64,000 bases of DNA, taken from NCBI GenBank assembly GCA_024195265.1, contig JAJLRJ010000013.1:1965001-2029000 (forward strand). Reading direction: 5' to 3'. Under the pieces are notes generated by a model. The model had not been told where the DNA came from, did not search any database, and saw nothing but the letters and a program-made list of their open reading frames with translations. This DNA is from Dendrophyllia cribrosa (Eukaryota > Cnidaria > Anthozoa > Scleractinia > Dendrophylliidae). The position numbers and the translations under genes were made by a program. Positions within the stretch are counted from its first letter, which is position 1. Each line of letters opens with the position of its first letter. Below, piece by piece: positions 20,096 to 32,900 of the stretch.

Positions 20096-23000
20096 CTATG
20101 TATCATCCCCATCGTCGTCATCTTCGATTCCGCTCTCTATTTGTGGGCCATTAAGGCAAGAAATACCTTTACACTGGCCACAGGCCGATGAACACCGGAG
20201 ACCATTCTTCTGGCAAGTACAGTTCTTCTTTTGGCAATTACCACTGCAATTACACCGTATAACTTGAAGGAGCTTTTCCGGAGCCGCTGACTGTTGCATT
20301 CGCACTGGATAGAGTTCATCAGCACATACTTGCCAACCCCATTCCTCAGGAGGAAGATCATTGGCCAGCCATGCCTGAACCTGGTGATAAGTGCGCTGGC
20401 TGTGGAATCTCGCCGCGTCTGAAGTAGGGGGGAGCTTTTCTGGGGGAACATAGCCTGCAGATGTCGCTACTTTCATAGAGAACTTTTCAACACGGGCAGA
20501 TGTTAGGTCTCGACTTTCTGGGCACCCATAAAGCACCAATAGGGCTTTTTCCCCTGCCTTCTCCACTGCCCCCTTGGAAGATGATTTGTCCATGAAGACC
20601 TTTGCGGAATCCTTCAGAAGCGCGAACTTTTTCAGGACTGTCACCTTTCCCAAACCAAACGGCCTTGACGTGGTGTCACACCCACTCAGTGCATGTAAGA
20701 ACAGTAAACCATGTGAAAGGGATCGGTCTATCTTCTTCTTTAAACGAGAGATACACACTGTTTGTTTGGCCATTACCATATAAAGATCAAACTGCGTGTC
20801 ATCAACATGGTGCACCATCAACTGAAACACGTCTGAGTCCTCCGCAACAACTGCTGTTGGCTTGGTAGCCGTAGAAACACACGCCGATCTGCATATCGTG
20901 TAGTCGGCATCGCCCTCTGCGTGCTCTACTCGGATGCCTTGCTCTTCCATTTTCTCCGCTAACAGATTGATGAGGGCTTGCTTGTTTGATCCATTTCCAA
21001 GGAATGCCTTCTTCTTCATCGACAGACGCATTTCGTCGGAGACAGCAACCGATGCGCCGACTTCTACGCCTGATCTTTTTCGATGAGCCTCGTCTTTAGT
21101 GCTTGGGCCTCGATACCCGTCAAAGACAACAAGCATACCCTCGCCATAGCTGTTATGGATATGCCTGACGTACGTCTGGCATATCTCAGCATAGGTGGAG
21201 TTCTTTGGCCACTGGAACTTGTGAAGCAAGCCACCTCCATCCACTACAAACTGAAGACCTGATTTCGGCAATCTCAAAATAACAGAGGCAGGAACAAGCT
21301 TCATGAAATGATGTATCAGTTCCGCCTTGTCACCTGTGCGCATTTGCAAACTGTTGTCGAAAAGTGATGATGGTAATGAACACAGCTCATACTGAAGAAG
21401 CTCACGAAGAGGGATCTCTCCTACACCCATAAGTAAGAGACGCTGGTACAAATGGGAGGGATTGATTTCGATTCGTTCCCCAGAAGAGGTTTTGGCATAG
21501 GTTGCCGACGCGAGAGTCTTAACTTGATCCTTCTGAGAAAACTTGTAATCTGCTACACAGCAGCCACTCATGGATGAAATGACCCGCTTCCCCACGGCTT
21601 GAGCATCATCAGCATTCACGGACTGATCTCCAACTAAGCCTGTCGATAGGCTCACAAGCTTATTAGAAGCCGAGCTGAATGGATCACGTTCAATAAACAC
21701 CTCAAGCAGCTTCTGGATGTCCGACATGTCGCGATTGATTCGTGATTGTTGCAGGTCACGATGGTCATCTGGCTTGTCTGAGGTCAGTCCAGCAACACGA
21801 AAAATGGAATGGCAAACCTCTGCGCAGATTGGTCTGGACAACATAAACAGCAAACGGGTGCTTTCCTCAAAGCCTCTGCCACGTGTCAGGCCTCCACTAG
21901 ACTTTATGCCTGCCATTAGGACTTGCTCAATAAAGAGATCTGTGGGAATGCCTGCCCAAACTCCCTCGGTCCTACGAACTGGAAAAAGTCCTTTACTGAA
22001 TGCCTCGTACACATCTGGATGATTTGTCTGCAGGTCTTGCATCTTCTGGATAAAAATTGATAGAGACTTTGTGTAGTTATTGTGACCGGCAGCTGCAAAA
22101 TACGGGTGCATGTCACAAAGACACTGAAGATAAAGATACCAGTCGCCGATGCGCACCGAGCGGATGAATGCGCGCAGTATCTCTATCATGCGCTGGTACT
22201 GGATCCACAGCTTTGCGGTCCGATGGTTCGTCATCTTGGCGCGCCAGTCATCTCTTGCCTTCTGTATGCTATCAATCGCACTGCTCTTCAATGCTTCACC
22301 CAAAGGTAGCTTGCCCTGTTTCACTGCATTAACCAGAAGGTTGACACGAACGAGTAGAGCAGAATTATCATCTCCTAAATATATAAAACAGAACAATGGT
22401 TGTAAATATACATTGTTCAGTGAAATATAGGTTACTAATGCAAATGACTTTACCTTGTGTAGTTGGTTGTCTTGAGCTTTGGGCGCTTGTCTCGGGTGGT
22501 ATTTGGTCTGGCATACTTGTCTCTTGACTCGTTACTTTAAATAAAAAGCAGCGTTATTCAATGAAAACAAAAGGGCACAAAAGTGTTCTTTTTTTACGAC
22601 AAAACTATAAACTTTACCTTGCGTAGTCTGTTGACTTGCCGATGAGCTTTGGGCGCTTGTCTCGGGTGGTATTTGGTCTGGCATACATGTCTCTTGTCTC
22701 GTTTCTTAAGTAAAAAAAAGCAGCGTTAGTCAATGAAAACAAAAGGGCCAGAAGTGTTTTTTACAACAAAACTATAAACTTTGAACCTTGCGTAGTCTGT
22801 TGACTTGTCGATGAGCTTTGGGCGCTTGGCTTGGGTTGGATATGGCTTGACATATCTGACCATTGAAATAGAAAAAAATGCTTCTTTAAAAAACGATCAA
22901 TCGGAGTGCGCAAACAAAAAACACCACAAAACTCACCTGTTAAATCAGGGATTGGTAACTGAAGTGCAGCAGATGTAGACAATATGTTGAGGGCACTGTC

Positions 23001-25085
23001 CACTAGGAGATGACCACGCACTGCACGCGACACTGCCTTACCACTTAACATATGATCGACAGAACCCTCTGCATACACTTGTGCTATCATCTCTTTAAGA
23101 CCTGACCCATCCATGATATGTCCAATTGCACCCAGGAAACTCATTTGAGTATGAAACCCTCCGAGTAGCAAAACAACTTTGCGTAGGCGACTAGTGCTGG
23201 GTTGGTCTTCAATGACCATATAAGCGATCCAATACAGTTGTTGGTCGAACGTGATTATTGGAGTTACACCTTGCTTGTTGGCAATGTCGCACAAGTATTC
23301 AAGTGTTGACCGGACACATGTTGGATTACTGGGCGTCAAATCGATCATGGGCAGAAAAAGCTGCGTGCTTTTGCCTTGGTTTGGCGAACCTTTGTGCAGT
23401 TTTTCCATATAGCCGGACCATAAAGGACGAGGGCGAGATGCGTGCATTGATACCTGCCACATAATGTCAATTCTGCTATTGTCTATGTCTTGTGCCTGTT
23501 CTCGGATAGTACTATACTTAATGTTCTTGAGAACCGCCTTAGGGTCTTGCTGAAACACAACTCGGTGCTCACCAATTTTCCGGATTGTATCAAGGCTGAC
23601 TTTCTTTCGTTCTATGTTATTTCTGTTGGGTATTGCCGGAGTTATAGCTCCCATTTGTCCCATCATATGGACAACATTCTCTCCATCGAGCGTGCATGCA
23701 TTATGGTCAACGTTATCAGCGATCAAGTGAAGCAATGACCCAGATGGCATCTCACTTTTGTCTACACCCTGTACAACTGCTGCATTCCTCTTATACAGGC
23801 TGCACTCAGAATATGACGAACTAAACCCTAGAGTGTATAATAAATCTATGAGATCGCGGTGTCCATATTTGTTATCTAGTGTTACACCTAGTCCCACTTG
23901 TAATGGATTTAGAAAGCGCTTAGGGCAGGTCGCGCTCATCATGGCTTGACCTAGCGAGGCACGTCTGAGGTCGACATTTTTGCCCTTAATAATTGTGCTT
24001 AGTAGAAAGCACAGTGAAGGGGGCAGGATTGAAAGGTTGTGCTGTACTGAGCCCATATCGGTAGCTTCGGGATACACATTATTATGCTTTTCGATGTTCT
24101 TGATTTCAGTTCTGATGTAGTCTCCTACTATGGCAATCAGCTCATTGATGTCAGACCAGTCTTGAGAAAGTTTTTTATGGGCCTCTTGTAAAATTTGTTT
24201 CACATTTGAAGTAAGGGTAACAACCAGAGGTTGCTGTTTAGATGAAGTAATTGATACCTTTTCGCCATAGTGTTCTACTAGGAGGCGCTGTAGCGATTTC
24301 TTCGAATATACCTCATCACTTTCAGAGCAACGCTGCATCACATCATAAAGTTCGTCTAAGGTTACGGTTTCATCGTCGTTGCTTTCGAGATAGTCAATAA
24401 CACTCATAAATGCAAACTGCTTTTCCTCATCGCACGAGCCAGCTGGCCGCCCACGCTTTTTTGGAATCGGCCCATCGTTATTGGCGGTTAGATCTTCTAA
24501 GTTATACCTTCGCGGCGAGCAGAAATACTTATAACAGCGCCGGTGATAGATTGCTTCCTCTGCGGGTAGGTCATGAATGGCTGCCATTCTTCGTAAAATT
24601 GCATCCGCCCATGCATCATCTTGCTCCTTCAGACGCTCATTGCAATGTTTTCGTATTGTTTCTTGAATGGTTAAAGACATGACAGTGTTGAACTCATATT
24701 CGGTGTGGTTTGGGAGTTTCTTGGCCTTTTCCTGGTCGACAAAACTACCACAGATAAAACAGTCGGCCTTGAAAGAAAATCTGGAACTACTGGATCGACG
24801 TTTTGGAGGCGGGGGCTCCTGGACATTCGTTAACTTTCGTTTCAACTGATCATATCGACGAGCATTATTGTGGTTCTTTCGGCAGCTTTCATGCACATAC
24901 TGTTTTTTACTTTCATCAAATGCGAAAATAGGATATGCTGATTCAGGATTTAGCTCATTATACTGTTGGGAAAACTTGTTTATAGTTTCAAGACCTGCTT
25001 TCCCCACGCGAGCAAAAGCTTCTTTTTGAGATATGGTCACCTTGCACAACAGGCAAATGAGCTCGTCTGAAGAAGTAGAAGTCAT
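20096..25085 (-). CDS. Transposase-like protein with XPG-type nuclease and CXC domains (5 exons)
   Basis: Exons (minus strand) are 25085-22937, 22855-22787, 22677-22618, 22507-22454 and 22374-20096. All junctions are phase 1 and give 1,536 residues with no internal stop. The N-terminus has paired Cys/His motifs (CLLC at 11, HESCRKNH ~65, CFIC at 109, CYKYFC at 184) that look like zinc-binding DNA-contact modules. A conserved core follows: ADNVDHN (456-462), ITFDQ (~612), GGFHTQMSFLGAIGHIM (642-658) and GGLTRGRG (~938-945). An XPG/FEN1-like PIN domain spans ~1150-1350, with acidic clusters VVDGGGLL, VFDGY, AEGDADY, AEDSD and SGCDTT in the order seen in that family. A CXC (tesmin/TSO1-type) cysteine cluster ends the protein (~1479-1512). 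It presumably acts in the nucleus to mobilise the element. The middle three exons are tandem copies of one microexon. The catalytic triad of the transposase core was not assigned. Confidence 0.75.
22454..22860 (-). repeat. Triplicated intron-microexon unit in the transposon gene
   Basis: Three ~165-bp units each carry a microexon reading roughly (P)xxxSAQSSSxSQQTTQ, with sizes 69, 60 and 54 bp, plus its donor and downstream intron (CTATAAACTTT). All are phase 1-1, so any number can be included without frameshift. Confidence 0.8.
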
Positions 25086-26002
25086 TGGACATTTCTAAAA
25101 GCAGAAATAATTAATTGACATTTTAGAATACACTCAATAGGTAATCACTTCACATCCAGTTAAATAAAGATAACACTTATAACTATTATACTTTTTGTAG
25201 AGAACATAGCAAAAACGGCCATTTTCAATCAAACTAGAGCCACAATGAAGTAGCCTCGATTGTCACTTTAGTGTCCTAAAAGATTCTGCTGATCCTTAAA
25301 AAATGTTTGTTATTTATCAGGAAATCCTCCAATATTCATCAAAGAACAGAAAGCGGCTTTTTATAGAACTACAGGCTTGAAAAGAAACTGAATTCAAACC
25401 TAGTTCTTGAAGCTAAACCAGGCTATTTTTGCAGTGACAGACTGGATACCGAATCTTCGGTTTCAAACACCAGTATAAAAATGCTAGAATATTCGCCAAA
25501 CTATTGTCAAAATCACCTTTAAATGTCGCAGAATTGCAAAGCACTTCCCTATCTGTTAATTTATAAAGCCTTTTTAAAGAAAACTCACCTTAAACCATAA
25601 CCATAGCCCGAGAAACTTCCAATGATTCAAGCGTTGGCATCGTATTTTAATGGTGAATACCGCTGACCGGAAAAAATAGAAAAGTGCTTCCCAGTCCCCC
25701 TCCCGACTGAAACCTCAAATTTTGGGAAAAAATAAGCAAATTTACCCATGGGAACTCTTTAAATCAAATGTGTAAAGCAAAATAGCAATAAAATCTGTGC
25801 AAAATAGCAATAAAATCTGTATAAAAACTTATTTTTTTAAAAAAAAACTTTAATTTTTTACCTTGACCTTGACCTTATTGTCGACCTTGACCCTTACATA
25901 GCAACATCGGTATCATCATATGATCAAGCAAACTTCTTTGAGTTACATTTGATATTTTATTTCTGCAATTGCCCTTTGCCGTGTCACAGAAAAGGCATTT
26001 GT

Positions 26003-26200
26003 TAAAACGGCGGCCATCTTGGATTGGCGGCCATCTTGGATTTCCCACGGTCACGTGTAAAAGTAGGTTCCAGGGGTCAGAATCGAGTGGGGTTTTTTTT
26101 GTGCACTAATCTACCCCCAATAAACATATTTTTGACAGAAATGCTTTGCCAACATTTTTGTCCAACCTCGACTACAAAAATCCGTAGGTTTACTGGACTA
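26003..26200. repeat. Right terminal inverted repeat of the 6.7-kb transposon
   Basis: Inverse partner of 19504-19691, including the double GGCGGCCATCTTGGA motif and ending TTTACTGGACTA. Confidence 0.9.
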
Positions 26201-26249
26201 TAATCTAACTACAACCGAAAAGTCTCCAAAATCGAGAATTTCCCGTCAC

Positions 26250-26498
26250 TTGAGTACCACCACCCCCGTCCCCCGTCCCCCCCTCCCCCCGTCCCCCGGG
26301 GTTTAAGTTAAAACATTGCCAACTAAAGCTATTGCATCGTGTCGTGTCATCATCATCATCATCATCATCATCGTCATCATCATCATCATCATCTTCGTCG
26401 TCTTTGCCATCATCATTCTCGTTGACATCGACATCGACATCGACATCACCATCATCATCGTCATCGTCGTCGTCATCATCGTCGTCGTCGACATCGTC
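26250..26498. repeat. C-rich tract followed by (ATC)n/(GAT)n microsatellite
   Basis: A CCCCGTCCCC-type stretch at 26262-26300 is followed by imperfect ATC/GTC trinucleotide repeats at ~26346-26498. A smaller (ATC)n block recurs at 26879-26915, on the other side of the MITE. The open frames here (poly-Asp, poly-Ser, poly-Ile) are artefacts. Confidence 0.9.
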
Positions 26499-26500
26499 AT

Positions 26501-26870
26501 TAGGGAGCTTAAGCAACCACGACGCCGACGGCAGCGAGAACCGCACAAAACAATAGGCTTAATGAGCGAAAACAATACCTCTGCACGTGCGTTTTACATT
26601 TTGGTACATTTCTTTGCCGTTCCCCGCAAAACAACAACGTCAAATGATCAAATTATAGGTTTTTTGGAGAACGTGAACACACGACGGTTAATTTTCCTTT
26701 CTCCATTTGAACCGGAAAGCCATCCCTTCAAATTCAGCTCCTGGACAATCCAGTCACATTAGACAAACTAAACAAATTGGAGCAACTGCAAAGTAGTTTA
26801 AAATAGCGCGAATCCTTTTTTCAAGTGACGTTTTCCTTGGCGTTGCCGTCGTCGTTGCTTAAGCTCCCTA
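26501..26870. mobile_element. 370-bp MITE, TIR TAGGGAGCTTAAGCAAC
   Basis: TAGGGAGCTTAAGCAACCAC at the left is inverted as GTCGTTGCTTAAGCTCCCTA at the right, with pairing continuing through GACGGC to ~40 bp. It sits inside an (ATC)n tract that resumes on its other side, with a probable TA duplication. It lies between the 6.7-kb transposon and FANCC exon 13. Confidence 0.8.
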
Positions 26871-26949
26871 TTATCACCAACATCATCATCGCCACTATCA
26901 TCATCATCATCATCGTCAGATCAACATCATACCTTTTTAAGCCCCTTAC

Positions 26950-29900
26950 CTTTTCGACAAATGTTTTGTCAGCTCCTCCAATTCAATACTTATACTTTGC
27001 AGATTGTTAAGGATGTAGTCTTCACCACTTACATCTGAAACATTTGAAAACAAAACTTTAAACTGTTTCTTATCTTGAGTATGACGGTACATAAAAATAA
27101 GCCCGCAATTATTGTAAACGTTACACTGACAGATTTCTATCTTTCAAGAACAACCAATCATAGGCTTCTACGAGCCAACTCGTGAATACAAAACAACCTT
27201 CGAACCCTCCCCTCCCCTACGCGTTTTGCTCCACTGACCCCCGCAAACCCCCCCCCCCCCACCCCCCTGCGTCTAACTCCCCACCCTCCCCTTCCTCTAA
27301 CGCCGTCTCCATGGTTAAGGCAGGTGACATTACCTATCGCATTTGGAACGGGCAAAATATATGCGCAAGCCTTATGTACTGGTCAGCGGAAAACAGCTGG
27401 CTTCACGTATTCACGAGTTTAAAACGAACAATAATTTATCCAAGTTCCCTGTCATATTCAGGCACATTTTGGCATATTTTGCAGATACCACGCAGCTCTT
27501 AACAACCTCTAATTTCATTGGACCTGTGTATAACGCAGCTCTATTGTTTTCATGGCTAGGGTCCATTGTTGTGTTGTTTGTTTTATTGTTTTCTCAGCAA
27601 ATCAGAGAAGACCTTGTAAGAGCTGCGTACTGCCCCATATTTTGTGTGACTCTATCAGTATGCAAATGTAGACTTATCCATATTTATTTACATTTAATAT
27701 GCAATATTTTGTAAAATATGATGCATGCAACATGCATGCAAATTTTGCGTTTTCTCATTTGTTTGATTTAGCTAGACTATCCCTGAGGAAAAATGAGGGA
27801 CTACTCGTGGTCCAGATTTAGCTGGAACGCTGTCAGAACAGCTATTATATTAATATATTACTAACCTTGTGGATTTAACGCCAGTTTTTGAACAAGCGAC
27901 CCACAAAAGCTGGGAAACAACTCAGGGAGGGAGGACACAGTCTGTAAGCAGAAGAGGAACAAGTTACAGCTTAGGTAAATAACGAAAATGGAAACAAACA
28001 GAAAATGGAAACAAACAGGTCAAAGAGAAGCCTGCTCACAGGTTGCTCACTTACCTGTTGGTTTCCCTTCCTAGATTCTTCTATGCACATTTCACCAAAT
28101 ACAGATATGAGCTTTGCAATTTGTGTGCTTCCACCAGATCGGACAAGAAACGAGCTGAAAAAACAAACAAACTAATAACTTAATGAAATTTGTCACTTCT
28201 GCCATAACCTGTTGAATATCTGTAATTGTTGACTCAAATCTGGCTCTGGTTTAAAGACAACTCGTCTCACCTCAGAAGACTCATGGCCACTACAAACAAC
28301 TCAGGATTCTCCACACAAGCACGTGACTATAAAGGTAAAGAAAAAAGATTGGACCAACTGACGTCTGTTATCAATTAGTATCAAAGGCTTCTATGAGCCA
28401 ACTCGTGAATACAGAACGTTCGGACTCTTCCCTCTCCGAGGCGTTTTGCTCCACCGACCCCCCACCCCTTGTGTCTTTCTCCCCATCCTCCCCTCCCTCC
28501 ATCGCTGTCACCATGGATAACACAGGTGACCATAACATAACGCGGACTCAATATTTACAGTCCAATCGAGTGAGCGAGCGAGCGAGCGAGTGCAATTTGG
28601 TCCCACTGCTATAATATGTAACTCGTTCATTACGTACGCTAGGCGTATTCGCAAGGTAAAAATGGGGAGGCAAAACAGGTGTGGTTGGGATTGGGAAGAA
28701 ACAGGAACAGTCAAAAAGGAAAACAGGACACATTGCTATAAAACAATGTACAAAATTGCTTGATAAAACATGTTTGGTTCGTTTCTGTAAGCAGCCTTGT
28801 AGTTTCGGACCTAGTGGCAGGACTTGTTGAATATCCACAGGTTTTATCAGTTAATCATTTCAACCAAAGGAACGGTTTATCAACTAACCAGATCTTTAGA
28901 AGAAATGGCGTCTCTTAGCTGCACCCTAGAGATGTAAGGCCGATGGACAGTTAACATCTCAATTAAATCTAAAATCTGAATAATGCAAAAAGAAAGAAGA
29001 ATGTAATTAAATAATTATTTGGTGATAAGTGTTGCTATGGTATGAATTGAAAGAAAAGCTTGAGTTCTATTGCCAGAAGATAGAACTTGCAAGAGCGATT
29101 TTCATATCGAAAGAGGAGACAGTCGGAGGCTTATGTCATTATGTAGGCCAAATGTATTTTTAGTAAAACATAAAAAAAACATAATTCTCGTTAAAGATCC
29201 AGCAACGTAACGCTATTTCTAGTCAACGCTAATGATAACAACGTCTTGAGCATAATCTCCTATCACCTTTCTATTTAACACTGTGTTGATAATAAAAGAA
29301 GAAAACAACTAGTGATCTGTGTTTGGTGTCATTTACCTCTGATTCAAAGCTTGTTTGATATCTCTTCCACAAAGCTACACGCGCATCGTACGACAACAAC
29401 AATCCTACAACAACAAACTCAAATTATAGTATAATGTCATATGCCATTTGTGCACAGATAAAACATTTCAATTGACATGTTGTGGATTAAGCCAAATTAC
29501 TTAATGGTCTATAGCTAGCAAACGTTAAGAAACAAATCTGGCTTCTGTGAAAACATTTTGCCTCTGCAAGAAATGTAACGCACGTGTAGAATTTAGCTGA
29601 CATACAGTTGAAGTATTTGTGCGACCACTCTCGTAAGGACGAGATTCCCTCAATGACACCCTCATGCCAAAAACTCCATTGAGTAAAACTCTGTATTAAA
29701 AGGTTCGATCCGTAAGCAACCGTGACCCGCTTTTGGGATAAACTGAGCTTTTTTTCTTTGTTTTCAGGCTCTTGAAAGCAACCACCTCTGAAGGCCCGGT
29801 TTAGGCCCGTTTACACCTGTAGGCGATTTTTTGTGTAATTTTTGTCGCACTTATCGATGCAATTTTTGTCGCGCGCAAGTTGCATCTTGAAATCGCATGT

Positions 29901-32900
29901 GTAAACGGGCGGGGATTTCAGTGCGATTTGTCGCGCGATGTCGCAGAGGTTTCAAACATGTTCGAAACCTGATGCAACTTGGCGGCGATTTTTGGGAAAT
30001 CGCAGCAAATATCGCACTCGAATCGCACCGAAATCGCCGCCCGTTTACACATGCGACAAAAGTTGCATTGGAGAGCGCGACAAAAATCGCATCAAAAATC
30101 GCATGTGTAAACGGGCCTTTAGAGATTTACATTATTTTGTTATTAAGGTTAAATTGTTTTCGTCTTTTAACAGTAGTTAATTTAAAGACGTAGGGGTTTA
30201 AAGACGAAAACAAACGTTTATTTTGAAGTTCCCACCTTTGCTGGAAGCAACAGCTTTCAAAAACGCCAATGAAACACTATCAGAAACATAGAAGCTGTTT
30301 TCTTGGCAACTGTAAAACAAAAGAATTAGTTTATTTTAATATGACAAAAGAAAAGACTAACGCTTGGTATTTATTAAAGGCGAACCTGCGGTATAAAAGG
30401 GCAAAGCCCCACGCCGAATCTAATGCAAATGAGCAAGAACAATAGATTTTGCTCATTTGCATGAGTTAGACAGTCCAGGCGCTCTGGCTAATCACAACAG
30501 ACGCAAACAATCAAATGAACCAATCAGAACTCGAAGCAAATAAATGTAGCCGGCGCCAAGTGCGGGAAAACGCGTGCGAGTAAGTCACGATTGGTTTTGG
30601 TTTTACTTCTGATTGGTTGAGGAAGTGTCACAAGAGTTTTTAGCCAATCATAAAGTGTAGCAACCCAAAATGTTTGAAATTTGTGATCCTTGCAGTGTGC
30701 TATCAACCTAAGCAGTTGAAAAAGTAACCTGAAAAAAAAAAAATTACACTTTTTAAATTTTTTTTTTCAGGTTGCTTTTTCAACTGCTTAAGTTGATAGC
30801 ACACTGCAAGGATCACAAATTTCACTCATGTTTATCCGCAGTTCACACTGTATATGATTTCATATTATTCATATTCAATGTAAAATGTACATGTAACAGT
30901 ACGTAGGTATCATGCAGTACCTTGAACCCAAGTCCAAACTTTTTTGACAGCAAAGAACCTTCTCCACCTGATAGAAAGTTGAAAAGTGAGTTGCTTCGTA
31001 ATAAATTTGGAAGAGATTAATATAAATATAAAAAAATAGTTATTTATAATTATATTATACATATCATTAAGTATGTACAAGAAAAGAAGATCTGTCAGTA
31101 AAAGATAAGGATTGCAAGAATTAAGAACAACCCAAGTTTACTAACCAAAGGTTTGGCTTTTGTCATAGTTAAAAGAGGCAAGCAGAATTCAGAGAGTTCC
31201 TTGAGGCATAATCCTGATATGGGTTTCTGAGGATAACATTCCCTAGAAATAAATAGGAAATAAACCTTATTACCATTCAATGCATTTTTTCTTCCTTTTC
31301 ATTGGCCGAGCACCCACCACGTGACCTGCGAATAACTGCCTACTCATAATTCAGCTCATGCACACAACAGTGCAAAGTTGTTTTGCTGCGAATAATTGTC
31401 TGCTCCCATCCTCTACAATCGCAGCCCGATTCTGCTCTGTTTCAGCAGTTATGAATAAAAATTAAATTGAAAATTTAACAAATGATAAAACAATTTTATT
31501 GTTGAACTCAGCTATCACAAAATATCGTGATTTGTCTTTGTTTGCAGATCAATTATTTGCCTCAGCCTCACCACTGACAAATCACAATATTTTGCTCAGC
31601 CTTGTCCAATAGTTGATAAAAAGCCTACTGTTTATTTGACTTGTTCAAGAAAACCTTCATGGAAAAAAAAAGGAAAATATTTTTTCCTATTATTTGACTG
31701 TGTTCAGCCAAAGATATAATAATTATACTACACACATTATTTGTACATTAGTTTAAATTTCATAATAATTTTATTTGTACCTCTCTTCAGTATTCCAGAT
31801 AAAACTTCTCATTACTTCAAGATCATGACATAATGATGACACCAGCTATGAAAACAGAATGTACATTTTTATACATAATTGTCACTAATTATAAATAAAT
31901 AGAGGTGTCAATCATTATCTGAACATCTAAATTACTGTCTTACTTAATGACAGATTGAAAGACAGACTGACCAACTGACTGACCGATTGGCTGGCTGACT
32001 GACTGACTGACCGACTGACTAGCTGACTGACTAGCTGACTGACTGACTGACTGACCAACCAGTGAGCCAACTGGTAAAGTAACAGAGTGACTGATTGTCT
32101 GACTGACCAATATTACTGGCTAAATGACTGACTGACAAACTGGGTGGCTACAATGTACATGTACATATGTGTAACTGGAGACTAACATTAAGGAGACTAA
32201 CCAACTGACTATTAACTGACTGACCAACTGTCTGTCTGTCCTGTTAGCCTTGGAATAAACTTAACTCAAATCACCAAATTGGTTTAAATTCTTTAAATTA
32301 ACTGACATTTTGTTCACATCAGCAACAAAACATGTTAATAGTAAATGCAATTCCCTTAGTTCAAAGCTGTAAAGGGGTCCAAGAATGCTTCATGCTTGAG
32401 AATTACCTAGAATAAACCAAACAAAAAATATTAATAAACAAACATAACCTTCAGGTAGACACACGTATCCATCACAGACCTAATTTCTCAATTAAAGTTG
32501 ACAACTTTACTAATATGAACTTACCTTATTCACCATCATTTCTGTAGACTCCTGAGCAGTGTATCCCCAATATTCTCCCATCTCCAGCAAGTTGCTGTTT
32601 TTATGGTTGGGTGTGGTTGCTCGTCTTAGCTGAGTCTGGACCCAAGCCTTGGCCTTTCTGCTGACATTGCTTTCATGAGAACTGGAAGAATTTGCAAGTG
32701 CTAAACTGCATCTCACAACACTCTGGAACACTTCAGCTGGTTGTAAGAGAAAATGGAAATTAAATTAAGTATTGGCCTTGGTGGCAGGCAAAGAAAGGTA
32801 AAGGTGAAGTATTCAGTCCTCACAACTGCCGGTTAACCCAGTTTCGGTAGCATGAAGCGACTGAGAGTATTACTACTTCCCTCTGGATGGGATGCTAGTC

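Larger units (their letters stand above)
19504..26200 (-). mobile_element. Autonomous 6.7-kb DNA transposon, Academ-like
   Basis: The outer ends TAGTCCAGTAAA and TTTACTGGACTA are inverted. Inside them ~160 bp of the two arms (19529-19690 and 26003-26172) are almost identical, which implies recent insertion. The target duplication is TAA (19501-19503 / 26201-26203), or ATAAT if the ends are taken as AGTCC; the two readings cannot be separated without an empty site. The single minus-strand gene (20096-25085) is intact. The combination of a large Cys/His-rich transposase-like protein with an XPG-type nuclease and a short target duplication fits the Academ superfamily as described in the literature. 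That superfamily assignment is inference. Confidence 0.7.

Noticed and set aside
26205..26762. Overlapping Asp-, Ser- and Ile-rich open frames
   Set aside because: Low-complexity translation of a trinucleotide repeat and the adjacent MITE.
27343..27714. 123-residue open frame in a FANCC intron
   Set aside because: Begins within a dispersed repeat, has no domain, and lies antisense to the host gene.
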